Part shown: one piece after another, positions 1 to 8,059 of the stretch
How positions within the stretch are numbered: the stretch's first letter is position 1
How the letters are laid out: each line of letters begins with the position of its first letter
Assembly: GCA_963769045.1 (NCBI GenBank)
Contig: CAVYKK010000020.1
Location: forward strand, 62,001-126,000
Source of the DNA: Methanocella_A sp963769045
GTDB lineage: Archaea > Halobacteriota > Methanocellia > Methanocellales > Methanocellaceae
Reading direction: 5' to 3'
Length of the DNA: 64,000 nt
Translations under genes and position numbers: made by a program
The notes under the pieces: model-generated
The model's database searches: none
What the model was told of the DNA's origin: nothing
What the model saw: the letters and a program-made list of their open reading frames with translations, nothing else

Positions 1-80
1 GAGCTCTGCGACCTCTCGCAAACCTCCGTGACCTCACATAAACCTCCGTGACCTCACATAAACCTCCGAGACCTCAATCG
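1..80. repeat. Partial iteron arm with 20-bp direct repeats
   Basis: The first 80 bases are built of CCTC-containing units. A 20-bp unit beginning AACCTCCGTGACCTC occurs at about 21-40 and 41-60, and degenerates at 61-80. The sequence matches the right-hand arms of the large palindromes at 12.6, 43.9 and 52.5 kb (CTCTGCGACCTCTCGCAA). It is therefore probably the right half of another such element whose left half lies outside the window. Confidence 0.7.
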
Positions 81-89
81 CTCGAAAGC

Positions 90-98
90 TTTATATCA
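90..98 (+). promoter_or_regulatory. TATA box for the first pilin-like operon
   Basis: An archaeal TATA-like element (CTTTATATCA) lies about 65 nt before the pilin start. It predicts a leader of roughly 40 nt. A GGTGAC ribosome site at about 147-152 precedes the ATG at 160. Confidence 0.5.
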
Positions 99-159
99 CT
101 TTAATGAAACTTACTTTTGTACAATTACATGTAAATAAGTAATTGGCAGGTGACAGACA

Positions 160-627
160 ATGGATACAAAATCTTTCATATCGGACGATAGCGGCGTCGA
201 GAACGCCGTGTACGGCATCCTGATGATCGCCATCGTGGTCATGGTAGCGTTGCTAATCGCGGCCATGGTGCTATCCCAGGGCGGACAGGTACAGGTGCTC
301 GCCAGCTCGCCGAAGGCCAGCATGACGGGCGTGCTCACGGCCGGCACACCACCCACTTTGCTGGTCAACCACGAGTCGGGCGATCCGCTGCAGGTAGACC
401 AGATGGTGCTGAACGTGTACGATGACGACGGCAAATTAATCGGGACAACGGATATAAGCACGTTCACTACGGCCATGACGCCAGAGCAGCTCAGCCCGGG
501 CATGCAGTCTTCGGCCATCCCGCTAACGGTCAGCAACCCGATCGTAAAGGGATCGAGATATACCGTCAAGGTGGTCAGCTCGCAGACCAAACAACAGATT
601 GGCAGCATCGTGATGGTAGCAAGATGA
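160..627 (+). CDS. Archaeal type IV pilin-like protein
   Basis: A 155-residue protein with the architecture of archaeal type IV pilins/archaellins. It has a short acidic N-terminus (SDDSGVENA), one long hydrophobic helix at about residues 14-39 (ILMIAIVVMVALLIAAMVL), and a beta-rich exported domain. Known family members are cleaved by a prepilin peptidase just before the hydrophobic helix and assemble through it. The exported part resembles the DUF1628-type archaeal pilin head, with repeated V-x-V strands and a conserved-looking NHESGD turn, but I assign only the superfamily. Start: ATG at 160 with GGTGAC 8 nt upstream. The last four bases overlap the next gene (ATGA), so the two are probably translationally coupled. 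Confidence 0.8.
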   Translation: MDTKSFISDDSGVENAVYGILMIAIVVMVALLIAAMVLSQGGQVQVLASSPKASMTGVLTAGTPPTLLVNHESGDPLQVDQMVLNVYDDDGKLIGTTDISTFTTAMTPEQLSPGMQSSAIPLTVSNPIVKGSRYTVKVVSSQTKQQIGSIVMVAR

Positions 628-1268
628 GGGCGAACATAGTTGTGTTCGCAAACGTTTTGACATTCGCGGACGACCATGCCATCGCCGACGCTTTCTACAC
701 TTTGCTCTCGGCCGGCATCGTCGTGATGGCCGGGTTGGCTATCTCAGCAGTCGTGCTGGGCATGGCAGGGCAGCAGGGAGAAGCCGTCGCCGGCCAGATA
801 GAGAGCATCGGCGAGGCTGGCATGGAGAAAGGGCTCTACGCGTTCTACTATACCGTAGACGTGTCCGTGGACTTTTCGTCGTCAGACCCTGGCCGCATAC
901 CTCCCGGCGACTATCTCAGCACCCGTATCGATCCCGGCATATCGCTTGATCGGTCGAGCCTCCCGGGAAACGCCCCGGCATCCGGCGGCATGGCTGTCTG
1001 GGCCGGGTACGTATACATCCGCGAGCCGGGCGACTACACCTTCCGGCTGGAGAGCGCTGACGGCTCATGGCTCTGGGTGGATGGCTCTCTGATAGCGGAC
1101 AACCGTGGGGTGCACCCGTCGAGCACGGTCTACAGTGCCTCTGTGCATCTCACCTCAGGATGCCATGCTATCAAGGCAAAGTGCTTCTACACAGATGCCG
1201 ACACTGCGTCATGCCACGTGTCAATCGGCACAGGCGGAATATGGTCAGAGCCCGTTTACTACCGGTAG
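624..1268 (+). CDS. Pilin-like protein with C-terminal PA14 domain
   Basis: A 214-residue protein with a pilin-like hydrophobic helix (about 25-48) followed by a compact PA14-type domain (about 75-214). PA14 hallmarks visible are VYIREPGDYTFRLES, ADGSWLWVDGSLIADN and the closing H-x-I-K cluster in SSGCHAIKAKCFYTDA-like sequence. PA14 domains bind carbohydrate or build beta-barrel recognition modules in adhesins, toxins and glycosidases. Joined to a pilin-type anchor this suggests a minor pilin or tip adhesin (inference). It is translationally coupled to the pilin at 160, so the pair is probably co-expressed in fixed proportion. The N-terminus before the helix is longer than in its neighbour. 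The fold assignment rests on motif spacing by eye. Confidence 0.75.
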   Translation: MRANIVVFANVLTFADDHAIADAFYTLLSAGIVVMAGLAISAVVLGMAGQQGEAVAGQIESIGEAGMEKGLYAFYYTVDVSVDFSSSDPGRIPPGDYLSTRIDPGISLDRSSLPGNAPASGGMAVWAGYVYIREPGDYTFRLESADGSWLWVDGSLIADNRGVHPSSTVYSASVHLTSGCHAIKAKCFYTDADTASCHVSIGTGGIWSEPVYYR

Positions 1269-1355
1269 ATCACTATGCGTAAAGCGTGCACTAGCATGGC
1301 CGCCATCCGATGTATTTATGAACTTTAGGGTGCGATATGTCTGGATGGTGTTGAA

Positions 1356-1736
1356 ATGAGTGGCCTTCCAGCTTCCCCCCTGTCAGAGATCTTCGGCAGC
1401 AGCTCGTCTGCGGACCTGATCGTCTTTTTAGTCTACAACCATGACAGGGACTATTCCGTACAGGACCTGGCCGACCGTCTGAAGGTATCAAAGGCCAAGG
1501 CTTCCAGGATGAAGGAAGGGCTGTTGAAGCACGGCGTCATCCACGAGACGAGGAAGGCCGGCAAGGTGAGCTATTACCGATTCGACCGTGGCAGCAAGTT
1601 CGGCAAGCTGATCTATGACCTTGTCTTCGCCTCCCACGCGCCCGATCGTACCCCCGCTGTCCCTGTTGCGCCAGCGCCGCCGGCACATAAGAACAAGGGC
1701 AAAGACGACGGCGGCAGCAAGATCATAATAGCTTAG
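1356..1736 (+). CDS. Winged helix-turn-helix regulator
   Basis: A 126-residue protein whose residues about 15-85 form an ArsR/MarR-like winged helix. A helical N-part leads to the HTH (SVQDLADRLKVSKAKASRMK) and a wing (ETRKAGKVSYYRFD). The C-terminal 40 residues are a Pro/Ala-rich linker and a short charged tail, probably disordered. No ligand or metal site is obvious. Start: ATG at 1356 with GGTG at about 1347; a TATA-like ATTTAT near 1312 would give its own promoter. It lies directly after the pilin pair and may regulate it, but that is only a positional inference. Confidence 0.75.
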   Translation: MSGLPASPLSEIFGSSSSADLIVFLVYNHDRDYSVQDLADRLKVSKAKASRMKEGLLKHGVIHETRKAGKVSYYRFDRGSKFGKLIYDLVFASHAPDRTPAVPVAPAPPAHKNKGKDDGGSKIIIA

Positions 1737-1776
1737 CTGCAGAGTCGCGAAGGCAGTAAAAGACATAAAATTTTTT

Positions 1777-1918
1777 ACGCTGAGTCGGCACCTGACACAA
1801 CGTACACAACGTACACGACGTACACGACGTTTTTCAGGAAATGGCCAGCGTAGCCTTATTATTAAGCGTCGTGTACGTCGTGTACGTCGTGTACGTTGTG
1901 TTAGATACCGGCTGAGCG
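1777..1918. repeat. Palindromic iteron element, GTACACGAC type, copy A
   Basis: Long imperfect palindrome. The left arm has 9-nt units CGTACACAA, CGTACACGA, CGTACACGA (1801-1827); the right arm has TCGTGTACG three times (about 1868-1894). Arms extend outward through CGCTGAG..GGCACCTGACACA and its degenerate complement. The unpaired centre contains GGAAATGGCCAGCGTAGCC, which is identical in copy B at 3.0 kb. No coding potential. Confidence 0.85.
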
Positions 1919-2041
1919 GATAAAACGATTCGAATGGCTACGAGATGGATACCTTTGTGTTTTAGTGGAAACTATTTATTCACCGCCCGTTATCTCTTAA
2001 CAGCTATCGGGCTGACCGGGTAGCATTGGAATGGTGGGCAC

Positions 2042-2983
2042 ATGGACGAGCAAAGACCGAAAAGGATGGGCATGCTGAACGTTACGCTGATCGTCATCGT
2101 CATGGTGCTCTGCGCGTTCCTGGCCATAGAATCGCTCTTTATCATCGCTTCCGGCAATTTCATACCGGACTTTTCCCCGAAGCCGCCGGCCGAAAAGGTG
2201 GCGGTGATATACGTCGAGGGCGAAATGGTCACCGACAGCAACCCGGGCCCCGGCTATGCCAGCTCGGACGCCATCATGAAAGAACTGCGCGATGCGCAGA
2301 ATGATGCCAGCGTGAAGGCGATCGTGCTGCGAATCAACTCCCCCGGCGGCAGCCCGGTGGCGGCGCAGGACATCTACGGCCAGATACTGAAGACGAAGCA
2401 GGTCAAGCCTATTGTGGTCTCCATGGGCGACATGGCCACCTCTGCAGCCTACTACATTTCCGCCCCCTGTAACAAGATCCTTGCGGCCCCGGACACCTGG
2501 ACCGGCAGCATCGGCGTGATCTGGACGCTGCAAAACCGCAGCGAGCAGTACCACCAGCAGGGCGTCGAGATCTACGTGGCCAAGTCCGGCGAATACAAGG
2601 ACATCGGCTCGGACTGGCGCGGGCTCAACGACGAGGAAAAGTCCTACGTGAACGACCTGATTAACGAGACGTACAACCGCTTCGTGGACGTGGTCGCCGA
2701 TGCGCGCCACATGCCCCGGGACGAGGTGAAGAATCTCTCTGACGGCCGGGTATTCACAGGCGTCCATGCGCAGGAGCTCGGGCTGATCGACGGCATCGGC
2801 GACCTGTACGACGCCATCGACGCCGCGTCAGAGCTCGCCGGCATCACGGGCATGCCGGAAATTGTCCCCTTCACCACCAATTCGATGTATTACGATCTAT
2901 CCATGAGCGGCCAGGCCAGCGGTAACCGGTCCTCCGGGTACTACCAGCCCTATTATTCGCCGTATGGACAGGTACATGCCTGA
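2042..2983 (+). CDS. sppA: Signal peptide peptidase SppA (S49 family)
   Basis: A 313-residue membrane-anchored serine protease. One N-terminal membrane segment (about 13-38) precedes an S49/ClpP-like domain. Visible hallmarks are the strand-turn INSPGGS (98-104), the nucleophile in DMATSAAYY (Ser134) and the general base in SGEYKDIG (Lys186). Together they form the Ser/Lys dyad known for archaeal and bacterial SppA, which cleaves leftover signal peptides within the membrane. Length fits the short, single-domain archaeal form. Start: ATG at 2042 after GGTGGG. The gene stands alone, bracketed by two copies of the GTACACGAC palindrome. A Tyr/Ser/Gly-rich tail follows residue 290. Confidence 0.92.
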   Translation: MDEQRPKRMGMLNVTLIVIVMVLCAFLAIESLFIIASGNFIPDFSPKPPAEKVAVIYVEGEMVTDSNPGPGYASSDAIMKELRDAQNDASVKAIVLRINSPGGSPVAAQDIYGQILKTKQVKPIVVSMGDMATSAAYYISAPCNKILAAPDTWTGSIGVIWTLQNRSEQYHQQGVEIYVAKSGEYKDIGSDWRGLNDEEKSYVNDLINETYNRFVDVVADARHMPRDEVKNLSDGRVFTGVHAQELGLIDGIGDLYDAIDAASELAGITGMPEIVPFTTNSMYYDLSMSGQASGNRSSGYYQPYYSPYGQVHA

Positions 2984-3010
2984 ATATTATCATACCTGTA
3001 ACTTTTTGTA

Positions 3011-3136
3011 TATGCTGGCTGGCACTTAACACTACGTACACGACGTACACGACGTTTTGCCGGAAATGGCCAGCGTAGCCTTATTGTTAAACGTCGTGTA
3101 CGTAGTGTACGTAGTGTTTGGTGCCAGCTGAGCGTA
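3011..3136. repeat. Palindromic iteron element, GTACACGAC type, copy B
   Basis: Second copy of the element at 1777. Left arm 9-nt units CGTACACGA at about 3036-3053; right arm TCGTGTACG/TAGTGTACG at about 3092-3115. Outer arms read GCTGGCTGGCAC and its complement. The central GGAAATGGCCAGCGTAGCC is conserved base for base with copy A although the arms differ, so the centre is not free to drift. It lies between the ends of sppA and of the convergent radical SAM gene. Confidence 0.85.
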
Positions 3137-3170
3137 TGTAAACAAAACATGGATGTCTGCAAAATGCGAT

Positions 3171-4289
3171 TTATTGGCCAGCCATCTTTTTCGTGACGGC
3201 ATCTGACCATGAACCGGTCAGACGTCCGCCCAGCGCCAGTTTGCCCAGCAATTTATCTATCGCAGGCGCCACCTTTTCAGGCTGTGTACCGGCCAGTTCT
3301 GTGCCCGGCAGCGGCGTGAAATAATGAGCACGTATCTTGCCGCCTTCTTTGATGATGGCCTGGATGCAGTCGAGCGTCGCCGCCTGGTCTTCCTCGCTTT
3401 CCCCGGGCATGCCGAAGATGAAGTCCACCACCGGCGTGAGGCCGGCGTCTTTGATGGTTATGGACGCGTCTACAACCCTGGCCGCCGAGTGGCCGCGGTG
3501 GATAGCCTTGAGCATGCGATCGCTGCCGGACTGCCCGCCCAGGTGTATCTCTTTATTTGCGCAATAGGTGGTCACCAGCCCGACCATTTCCGGCGTCACG
3601 AACTCGGGCCGTACTTCCGAAGGGAAGGTACCGAAGTATATGTTGCCCGACAGGTTTTTCAACAGCCGCTCCACTGCCTCGCAGTCGGGCTTGACGCCAT
3701 CCGATCCGTAAGCAAAGGCGTTGGGGGAGATCAGCCGCTTATCTTCGTAGAACTTGTCGTATTTGCAGATCTTCTCGACGCTCCGGTGACGCATGTGATG
3801 CCCGAAGAGCGCAGGTGTCTGGCAGTAGGCGCAGCTCCAGGGACAGCCGCGGGATATCTCGATAGGCCCGTATAGCGGCGGCCGGAACGGCGCATACCGG
3901 TCGAGGTCCGCATCGTCTCTTCGACCGGTATAGTGATATCGGCCATCCTTCATGAACGCGATACCCTTGATGTCTGTCACATTCCTGCCGCTCCCGATTG
4001 CGTCGAGCAGTGCCGGAAGCGTTTCCTCGCCCTCGCCCACGACCACGTAGTCGAAATGCCCTGCCGCCTCTTCCGGGCACCCGGACGGGTGGGGGCCTCC
4101 GGCTATAAAGATCGAGTCTGACTTTGCCGCATCGACTTCACGGTACACTTCCGCTGCCTGAGGGGAGGCAAAGCTGTAGAGCATTACGCCGTCCTCCGGC
4201 CGCCTGACCAGCCCGTAATCCGGTAAAACGGCACCCAGCACGGCTATGCTGTAGCGATTCTTCGGGTTCCAGCGGAAGTTGATTTTCAT
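3171..4289 (-). CDS. B12-binding/radical SAM protein, MJ1487 type
   Basis: A 372-residue enzyme with an N-terminal cobalamin-binding-like Rossmann half (about 10-100; IFIAGGPHPS and DYVVVGEGEETL). It continues into a radical SAM core whose CPWSCAYC motif (Cys149, 153, 156) binds the 4Fe-4S cluster that cleaves S-adenosylmethionine. The opening MKINFRWNPKNRYS and domain order match the archaeal family usually named B12-binding/radical SAM protein MJ_1487. Its substrate is unknown to me; relatives are often methyltransferases. I chose ATG at 4289: the frame stays open upstream to 4430, but that extension would overlap the divergent gene and its promoter, and it lacks family similarity. Confidence 0.8.
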   Translation of the reverse strand: MKINFRWNPKNRYSIAVLGAVLPDYGLVRRPEDGVMLYSFASPQAAEVYREVDAAKSDSIFIAGGPHPSGCPEEAAGHFDYVVVGEGEETLPALLDAIGSGRNVTDIKGIAFMKDGRYHYTGRRDDADLDRYAPFRPPLYGPIEISRGCPWSCAYCQTPALFGHHMRHRSVEKICKYDKFYEDKRLISPNAFAYGSDGVKPDCEAVERLLKNLSGNIYFGTFPSEVRPEFVTPEMVGLVTTYCANKEIHLGGQSGSDRMLKAIHRGHSAARVVDASITIKDAGLTPVVDFIFGMPGESEEDQAATLDCIQAIIKEGGKIRAHYFTPLPGTELAGTQPEKVAPAIDKLLGKLALGGRLTGSWSDAVTKKMAGQ

Positions 4290-4388
4290 TTCATCAACAC
4301 AAAGACACTGGGTCTTGATAAACTTCTCGGGGCAGTCAAATCTGGTTGCGGGCAATATATGGGGAAGAGAAAGGATGATAAGTGAATA

Positions 4389-4399
4389 CAATATATATT
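4389..4399 (+). promoter_or_regulatory. TATA box for the gene at 4416
   Basis: ACAATATATATTT centred about 22-26 nt before ATG 4416 implies a leaderless or nearly leaderless transcript. The element is close to symmetric and could also serve the divergent radical SAM gene. Confidence 0.55.
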
Positions 4400-4415
4400 T
4401 GTTCAGGTCGTCGGT

Positions 4416-4664
4416 ATGGACATCTCGCAAATGCTTATTTATCTGGTGCTGGCCATCCAGGTAGTGCTGGTCATCGTCACAGTTTATTTCTACATGCGCA
4501 ACAAGCTGCGACTATTTATCTTCCTCGGCCTCGGATTCCTGGCCCTGCTCGTCGCGACCGTGCTGCGTATCGCAATGGCGGATACGGACACCGGCCTGTA
4601 CGTCAATCTGCTGGAAGCCGCTGCGGGCCTGTTCTTCCTGGCGGGCGTGCTGTCGACCATATAG
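4416..4664 (+). CDS. Small membrane protein, function unknown
   Basis: An 82-residue, almost wholly hydrophobic protein with three predicted membrane helices (about 5-25, 31-48 and 60-80), joined by a short basic loop (MRNKLR) and an acidic outer loop (ADTDTG). I recognise no family. It is followed after 11 nt by the gene at 4676, which has its own GGAG site, so the two probably form an operon. It may be a membrane partner or anchor of that soluble protein, but this is inference from position only. Confidence 0.7.
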   Translation: MDISQMLIYLVLAIQVVLVIVTVYFYMRNKLRLFIFLGLGFLALLVATVLRIAMADTDTGLYVNLLEAAAGLFFLAGVLSTI

Positions 4665-4675
4665 CGGAGTGCCGA

Positions 4676-5719
4676 ATGCTCATACCATCCACCAGAGTCG
4701 TCTTCGAGGGGCTGTCCCGCGAGTACTATCCGCGGCAGAAGGAGCTCGCGTCGTCTAAGTTCAACGGTTGCGCGAGGTTAGCTTTCGCGGACTTCGAAGG
4801 GGTGGTATTTTACCGTGACGGTAAGCCCGTGACAGCCCTTGAGGAGTGTGGCACATGGATGGCGCTGGGCGACGAGCTGATCGCCCCGCTGGAGAACAAA
4901 GCGGCGGTCACTGACGGCGTCATGGGTATCTACGAGCTGCCGGGGGAAACGATCGATTTCTTTGCGGGCAGGAAGGTAGCCAGTACGGTCGAGACAGAGA
5001 CGGGGCCCATGCTCGGGCTGCGCACGCTGATCGAAAACCTGCTCCGCGACCGCGATGTCTGTATCTTCAGGGCTAAAGGCCCTTCGTGGATTGGCTATGC
5101 ATTCATCGCAGCCGGTCGCATTATCACCGCATCGTTCGCATCGGAAAAAGAAACTCTCGAAGGCGATCGCGCGGCAGGTGCGTTGCGGCAGGCATCGGGC
5201 AGAGTCGCGGTCGCCATATACTTCCTCGAAGGCGGCATACCGTTTATTGAAGTGACGCCTTCGGTAGAGATGCCTGCGGCAAAGGCGGCGCCCCCGGTCG
5301 AGGTCATGCACCCGCCGGAGCCCGGGCCTGCCCCTGTCGAGCCGGTCATTATCACGCCGGCTGCAGTGCCGGCGCTACCGTCGGTGCCGGAGGTCGAGCT
5401 CAAGGTGGTGGCCGGCCAGGACGAGACTCTCCGGCTGAAACACCCCTCGAAGCTGGTAGCGCTGGAAACGCTCGAGGACCGCCACGTCGTCTGGGTGGAC
5501 GGGGTCACGCTGAAAAAGCTGGGCGTCAGGGACGCCGGGACAGCCAGCATGATCCTCCCGGGCGGTATGACCGAGCAGGTGACTCTGCTTAAGATGGACC
5601 TGCTCTCCGGACAGGGGAAATATGCCATCGTGCCCCGGAAGCTCCGCCGGCGCCTGTCCCTGGTGCCGGGCACACTTGTGACGCTGAAGCCCGGGAGTGC
5701 GCTGGTGCCAGTCCGCTGA
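4676..5719 (+). CDS. Uncharacterised archaeal protein, DUF2226-like N-terminus
   Basis: A soluble 347-residue protein in three parts. An alpha/beta domain (about 1-195; FNGCARLAFADFEGVVFYRDGKPV) has the strand pattern of DUF2226/PATAN-like domains. A Pro-rich linker follows (about 200-235; repeated P-E-P and P-V-E). A beta-rich C-terminal domain (about 240-347; YAIVPRKLRRRLSLVPGT) resembles swapped-hairpin or double-psi barrels. The DUF2226 assignment is tentative. Start: ATG at 4676, seven bases after GGAG, beats the longer open frame from 4382 because that would run through the upstream membrane protein gene. No catalytic residues are apparent; a binding or regulatory role at the membrane is possible. 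Confidence 0.65.
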   Translation: MLIPSTRVVFEGLSREYYPRQKELASSKFNGCARLAFADFEGVVFYRDGKPVTALEECGTWMALGDELIAPLENKAAVTDGVMGIYELPGETIDFFAGRKVASTVETETGPMLGLRTLIENLLRDRDVCIFRAKGPSWIGYAFIAAGRIITASFASEKETLEGDRAAGALRQASGRVAVAIYFLEGGIPFIEVTPSVEMPAAKAAPPVEVMHPPEPGPAPVEPVIITPAAVPALPSVPEVELKVVAGQDETLRLKHPSKLVALETLEDRHVVWVDGVTLKKLGVRDAGTASMILPGGMTEQVTLLKMDLLSGQGKYAIVPRKLRRRLSLVPGTLVTLKPGSALVPVR

Positions 5720-5761
5720 GCCGGATTCTGCGAGCGGCTTACTGGATTAGCAAAAGGTAAA

Positions 5762-5913
5762 TGTTATAAACGATTACTATTATTAGTAGTACCAAACAAG
5801 CACCACTGTTCAGTCTATCGGGCCCCGGCGGCTTCTCCGGGCTCCGCTGCTTTATCTGCGGCCCCTTAACGCTGGTGCCGGTGGTCTGTCAAGCTCACAG
5901 GAGGAACTATTAC
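5762..5913 (+). promoter_or_regulatory. Promoter and structured leader of hppA
   Basis: A TATA-like element (ATGTTATAAAC, about 5762-5771) predicts a transcript start near 5795. That leaves a leader of about 120 nt, unusually long for this window. GC-rich inverted segments lie at about 5820-5865 (GGGCCCCGGCGG against CCGCTG..GCGGCCCC). The ribosome site AGGAGGA is at 5899-5905. The length and folding potential may indicate post-transcriptional control; no known riboswitch class was recognised. Confidence 0.5.
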
Positions 5914-7998
5914 ATGGATTATACAATACTGGCGCCAATTGCAGGCATCCTCGCGCTGATATTCGCTGGATACCTCACGTACTCCGTCATGAAGGAGAAT
6001 GCCGGGACGGAGCGCATGAGGAATATATCCTCGGCCGTGCAGGAAGGCGCAATGGCGTACCTGAACCGTCAATACAAGACGATTTTCATTATAGCAATTA
6101 TCATAGCCCTCGCCATGATCGTCGCGGGCGTCCTGACCAACGACCTGACGGCATGGCTGTGGGTGATGGGCGGCTTCATCGTCGGTGCCGTGCTGTCGGC
6201 CGCTGCCGGGTATATCGGCATGAACATCTCGGTCCGTGCCAACGTCCGGACGGCTGAGGCGGCCAAGACCGGCCTGTCCAAAGCCCTCTCGGTCGCCTTT
6301 AAGGGTGGCGCTGTCACCGGCTTCGCCGTTGTCGGCCTGGGCCTGCTCGGCATCAGCCTGATGTACCTCATTACGGTAAACTTCTACATCCAGCCGGGAC
6401 AGCCTATCGACATGGCTGCATTGCGTCCGCTGATCGGCCTGGGCTTCGGCGCCAGCCTGATCAGCCTGTTCGCCCGTGTGGGCGGCGGCATATTCACCAA
6501 GGCTGCCGACGTAGGCGCTGACCTGGTAGGAAAGGTCGAAGCGGGCATTCCAGAAGACGACCCCAGGAACCCTGCGGTCATAGCCGACAACGTGGGCGAC
6601 AATGTGGGCGACTGCGCCGGCATGGGCGCAGACCTGTTCGAGACGTACATCGTCACGGCGCTCGCGGCCATCCTCCTCGGCAGCATCTCGTCGACATGGA
6701 TCAAAGACGCATATAATCTCTCCAGCATGGCAATCAGCAACCTGGTCGTCTTCCCGCTGGTGCTCGGCGCAGCGGCCATCTTCGCTTGTATCGTCGCAGT
6801 CTTCTTTGTCCGGCTGGGCAAGGACAACAAGATCATGTGGGCGCTGTACAAGGGCATGATCGTGTCGACCGTCGTCGCTGCAGTCCTGTTCTACATCGTC
6901 GATTACCTGATGATGGACGGCAACATCAACCTCTACCTCTCGTCCCTCGTGGGACTCGGCGTCATGGCCTGCATGGTCATCATCACCGAGTACTACACGG
7001 CAACGAACTACCGGCCGGTAAAGGAAGTCGCCAAGTCGTCGCAGACCGGCGCCGGCACCAACATCATCACCGGCATTGCCATGGGCCTGGAAGCCACTGC
7101 GCTGCCAGTGCTTGTCATTGTGGTCGGCATCTTCATCGCCTACTACTTCGCCGGCGTCTACGGCATTGCCATCGCGGCCGTCGCGATGCTGTCGGTCACG
7201 GGCATCATCGTGGCCATCGACTCGTTCGGCCCCATCACGGACAACGCGGGCGGTATTGCCGAGATGGCCGACCTGCCCCCCGAGGTCCGCAAATCCACGG
7301 ACGCGCTGGACGCGGTAGGCAACACCACCAAGGCAGTCACCAAAGGTTATGCCATAGGTTCGGCGGCGCTGGCAGCGCTGGCCCTCTTCGCGGCTTTAAA
7401 GGCGGACATAACCGTTACGGACCTGAACCTGAGCATTGACAACCCGGTCGTGCTGATCGGCCTCTTCATCGGCGGCATGCTGCCCTTCCTGTTCAGCTCC
7501 ATGTGCATGAGAGCCGTGGGCAAGGCGGCGTTCGATATCGTCAGCGAGGTCCGGAGGCAGTTCAAGGAGATCCCGGGCATCATGGAAGGCACGGGCAAGC
7601 CCGAGTACGGCAAATGTGTCGACATCGTCACCGCGGCCGCGCTCAAGCAGATGGCCCTGCCGGCAGTCATGGCCGTCCTGGCTCCGCTGATCGTCGGGTT
7701 CCTGCTGGGCCCGGCGGCGCTTAGCGGCCTGCTGCTCGGCGTGATCGTCACCGGCCTGCTGCTCGCCCTCCACATGACATCGGGCGGCGCAGCCTGGGAC
7801 AACGCGAAGAAGTTCATCGAGCTGGGCAACTACGGCGGCAAGAAGAGCGACGCTCACAAGGCCGCAGTAGTGGGCGACACAGTCGGCGACCCGTACAAGG
7901 ACACTGCAGGCCCCGCGCTCAACGCGCTCATCAAAGTGATGAACACGGTCTCGCTGATCTTCATCGGCCTGATATGCACGTACTACCTGATAAAGTAA
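5914..7998 (+). CDS. hppA: Membrane pyrophosphatase, predicted K+-independent H+ pump
   Basis: A 694-residue integral membrane pyrophosphatase with about 16 helices. It couples hydrolysis of PPi to ion export. Substrate-site signatures are DNVGDNVGDCAGMGADLFE, EGTGKPEYGK and VVGDTVGDPYKDTAGPA. The cation-specifying motif reads GNTTKAVTKGYAIGSA, with Lys473 and Thr476. In this family a Lys at that position replaces the K+ ion and marks the K+-independent proton-pumping subclass; K+-dependent enzymes have Ala there, and known Na+ pumps belong to that subclass. Start: ATG at 5914, nine bases after AGGAGGA, rather than the in-frame codon at 5875. It would recover energy from PPi made by biosynthesis, including by the aminoacyl-tRNA synthetase and nucleotidyltransferases encoded nearby. 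Confidence 0.95.
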   Translation: MDYTILAPIAGILALIFAGYLTYSVMKENAGTERMRNISSAVQEGAMAYLNRQYKTIFIIAIIIALAMIVAGVLTNDLTAWLWVMGGFIVGAVLSAAAGYIGMNISVRANVRTAEAAKTGLSKALSVAFKGGAVTGFAVVGLGLLGISLMYLITVNFYIQPGQPIDMAALRPLIGLGFGASLISLFARVGGGIFTKAADVGADLVGKVEAGIPEDDPRNPAVIADNVGDNVGDCAGMGADLFETYIVTALAAILLGSISSTWIKDAYNLSSMAISNLVVFPLVLGAAAIFACIVAVFFVRLGKDNKIMWALYKGMIVSTVVAAVLFYIVDYLMMDGNINLYLSSLVGLGVMACMVIITEYYTATNYRPVKEVAKSSQTGAGTNIITGIAMGLEATALPVLVIVVGIFIAYYFAGVYGIAIAAVAMLSVTGIIVAIDSFGPITDNAGGIAEMADLPPEVRKSTDALDAVGNTTKAVTKGYAIGSAALAALALFAALKADITVTDLNLSIDNPVVLIGLFIGGMLPFLFSSMCMRAVGKAAFDIVSEVRRQFKEIPGIMEGTGKPEYGKCVDIVTAAALKQMALPAVMAVLAPLIVGFLLGPAALSGLLLGVIVTGLLLALHMTSGGAAWDNAKKFIELGNYGGKKSDAHKAAVVGDTVGDPYKDTAGPALNALIKVMNTVSLIFIGLICTYYLIK

Positions 7999-8005
7999 AA
8001 TTGAC

Positions 8006-8033
8006 GCCGGGCTCTGCCCGGCCATTCTTTTTA
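8006..8033 (+). terminator. Intrinsic-type terminator after hppA
   Basis: Perfect 7-bp stem GCCGGGC/GCCCGGC with a 3-nt loop (8006-8022), followed by a T-rich run (8026-8033), eight bases after the hppA stop codon. Confidence 0.75.
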
Positions 8034-8059
8034 TCTTCCGTCTCCAACGTTTCTACTGG

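Noticed and set aside
1..80. CRISPR array at the window start
   Set aside because: The 20-bp units are directly adjacent without spacers, and match palindrome arms elsewhere in the window.
1997..2767. A 256-codon minus-strand frame inside sppA
   Set aside because: Antisense to a gene with all SppA catalytic motifs; His/Arg/Val-rich with no recognisable features.
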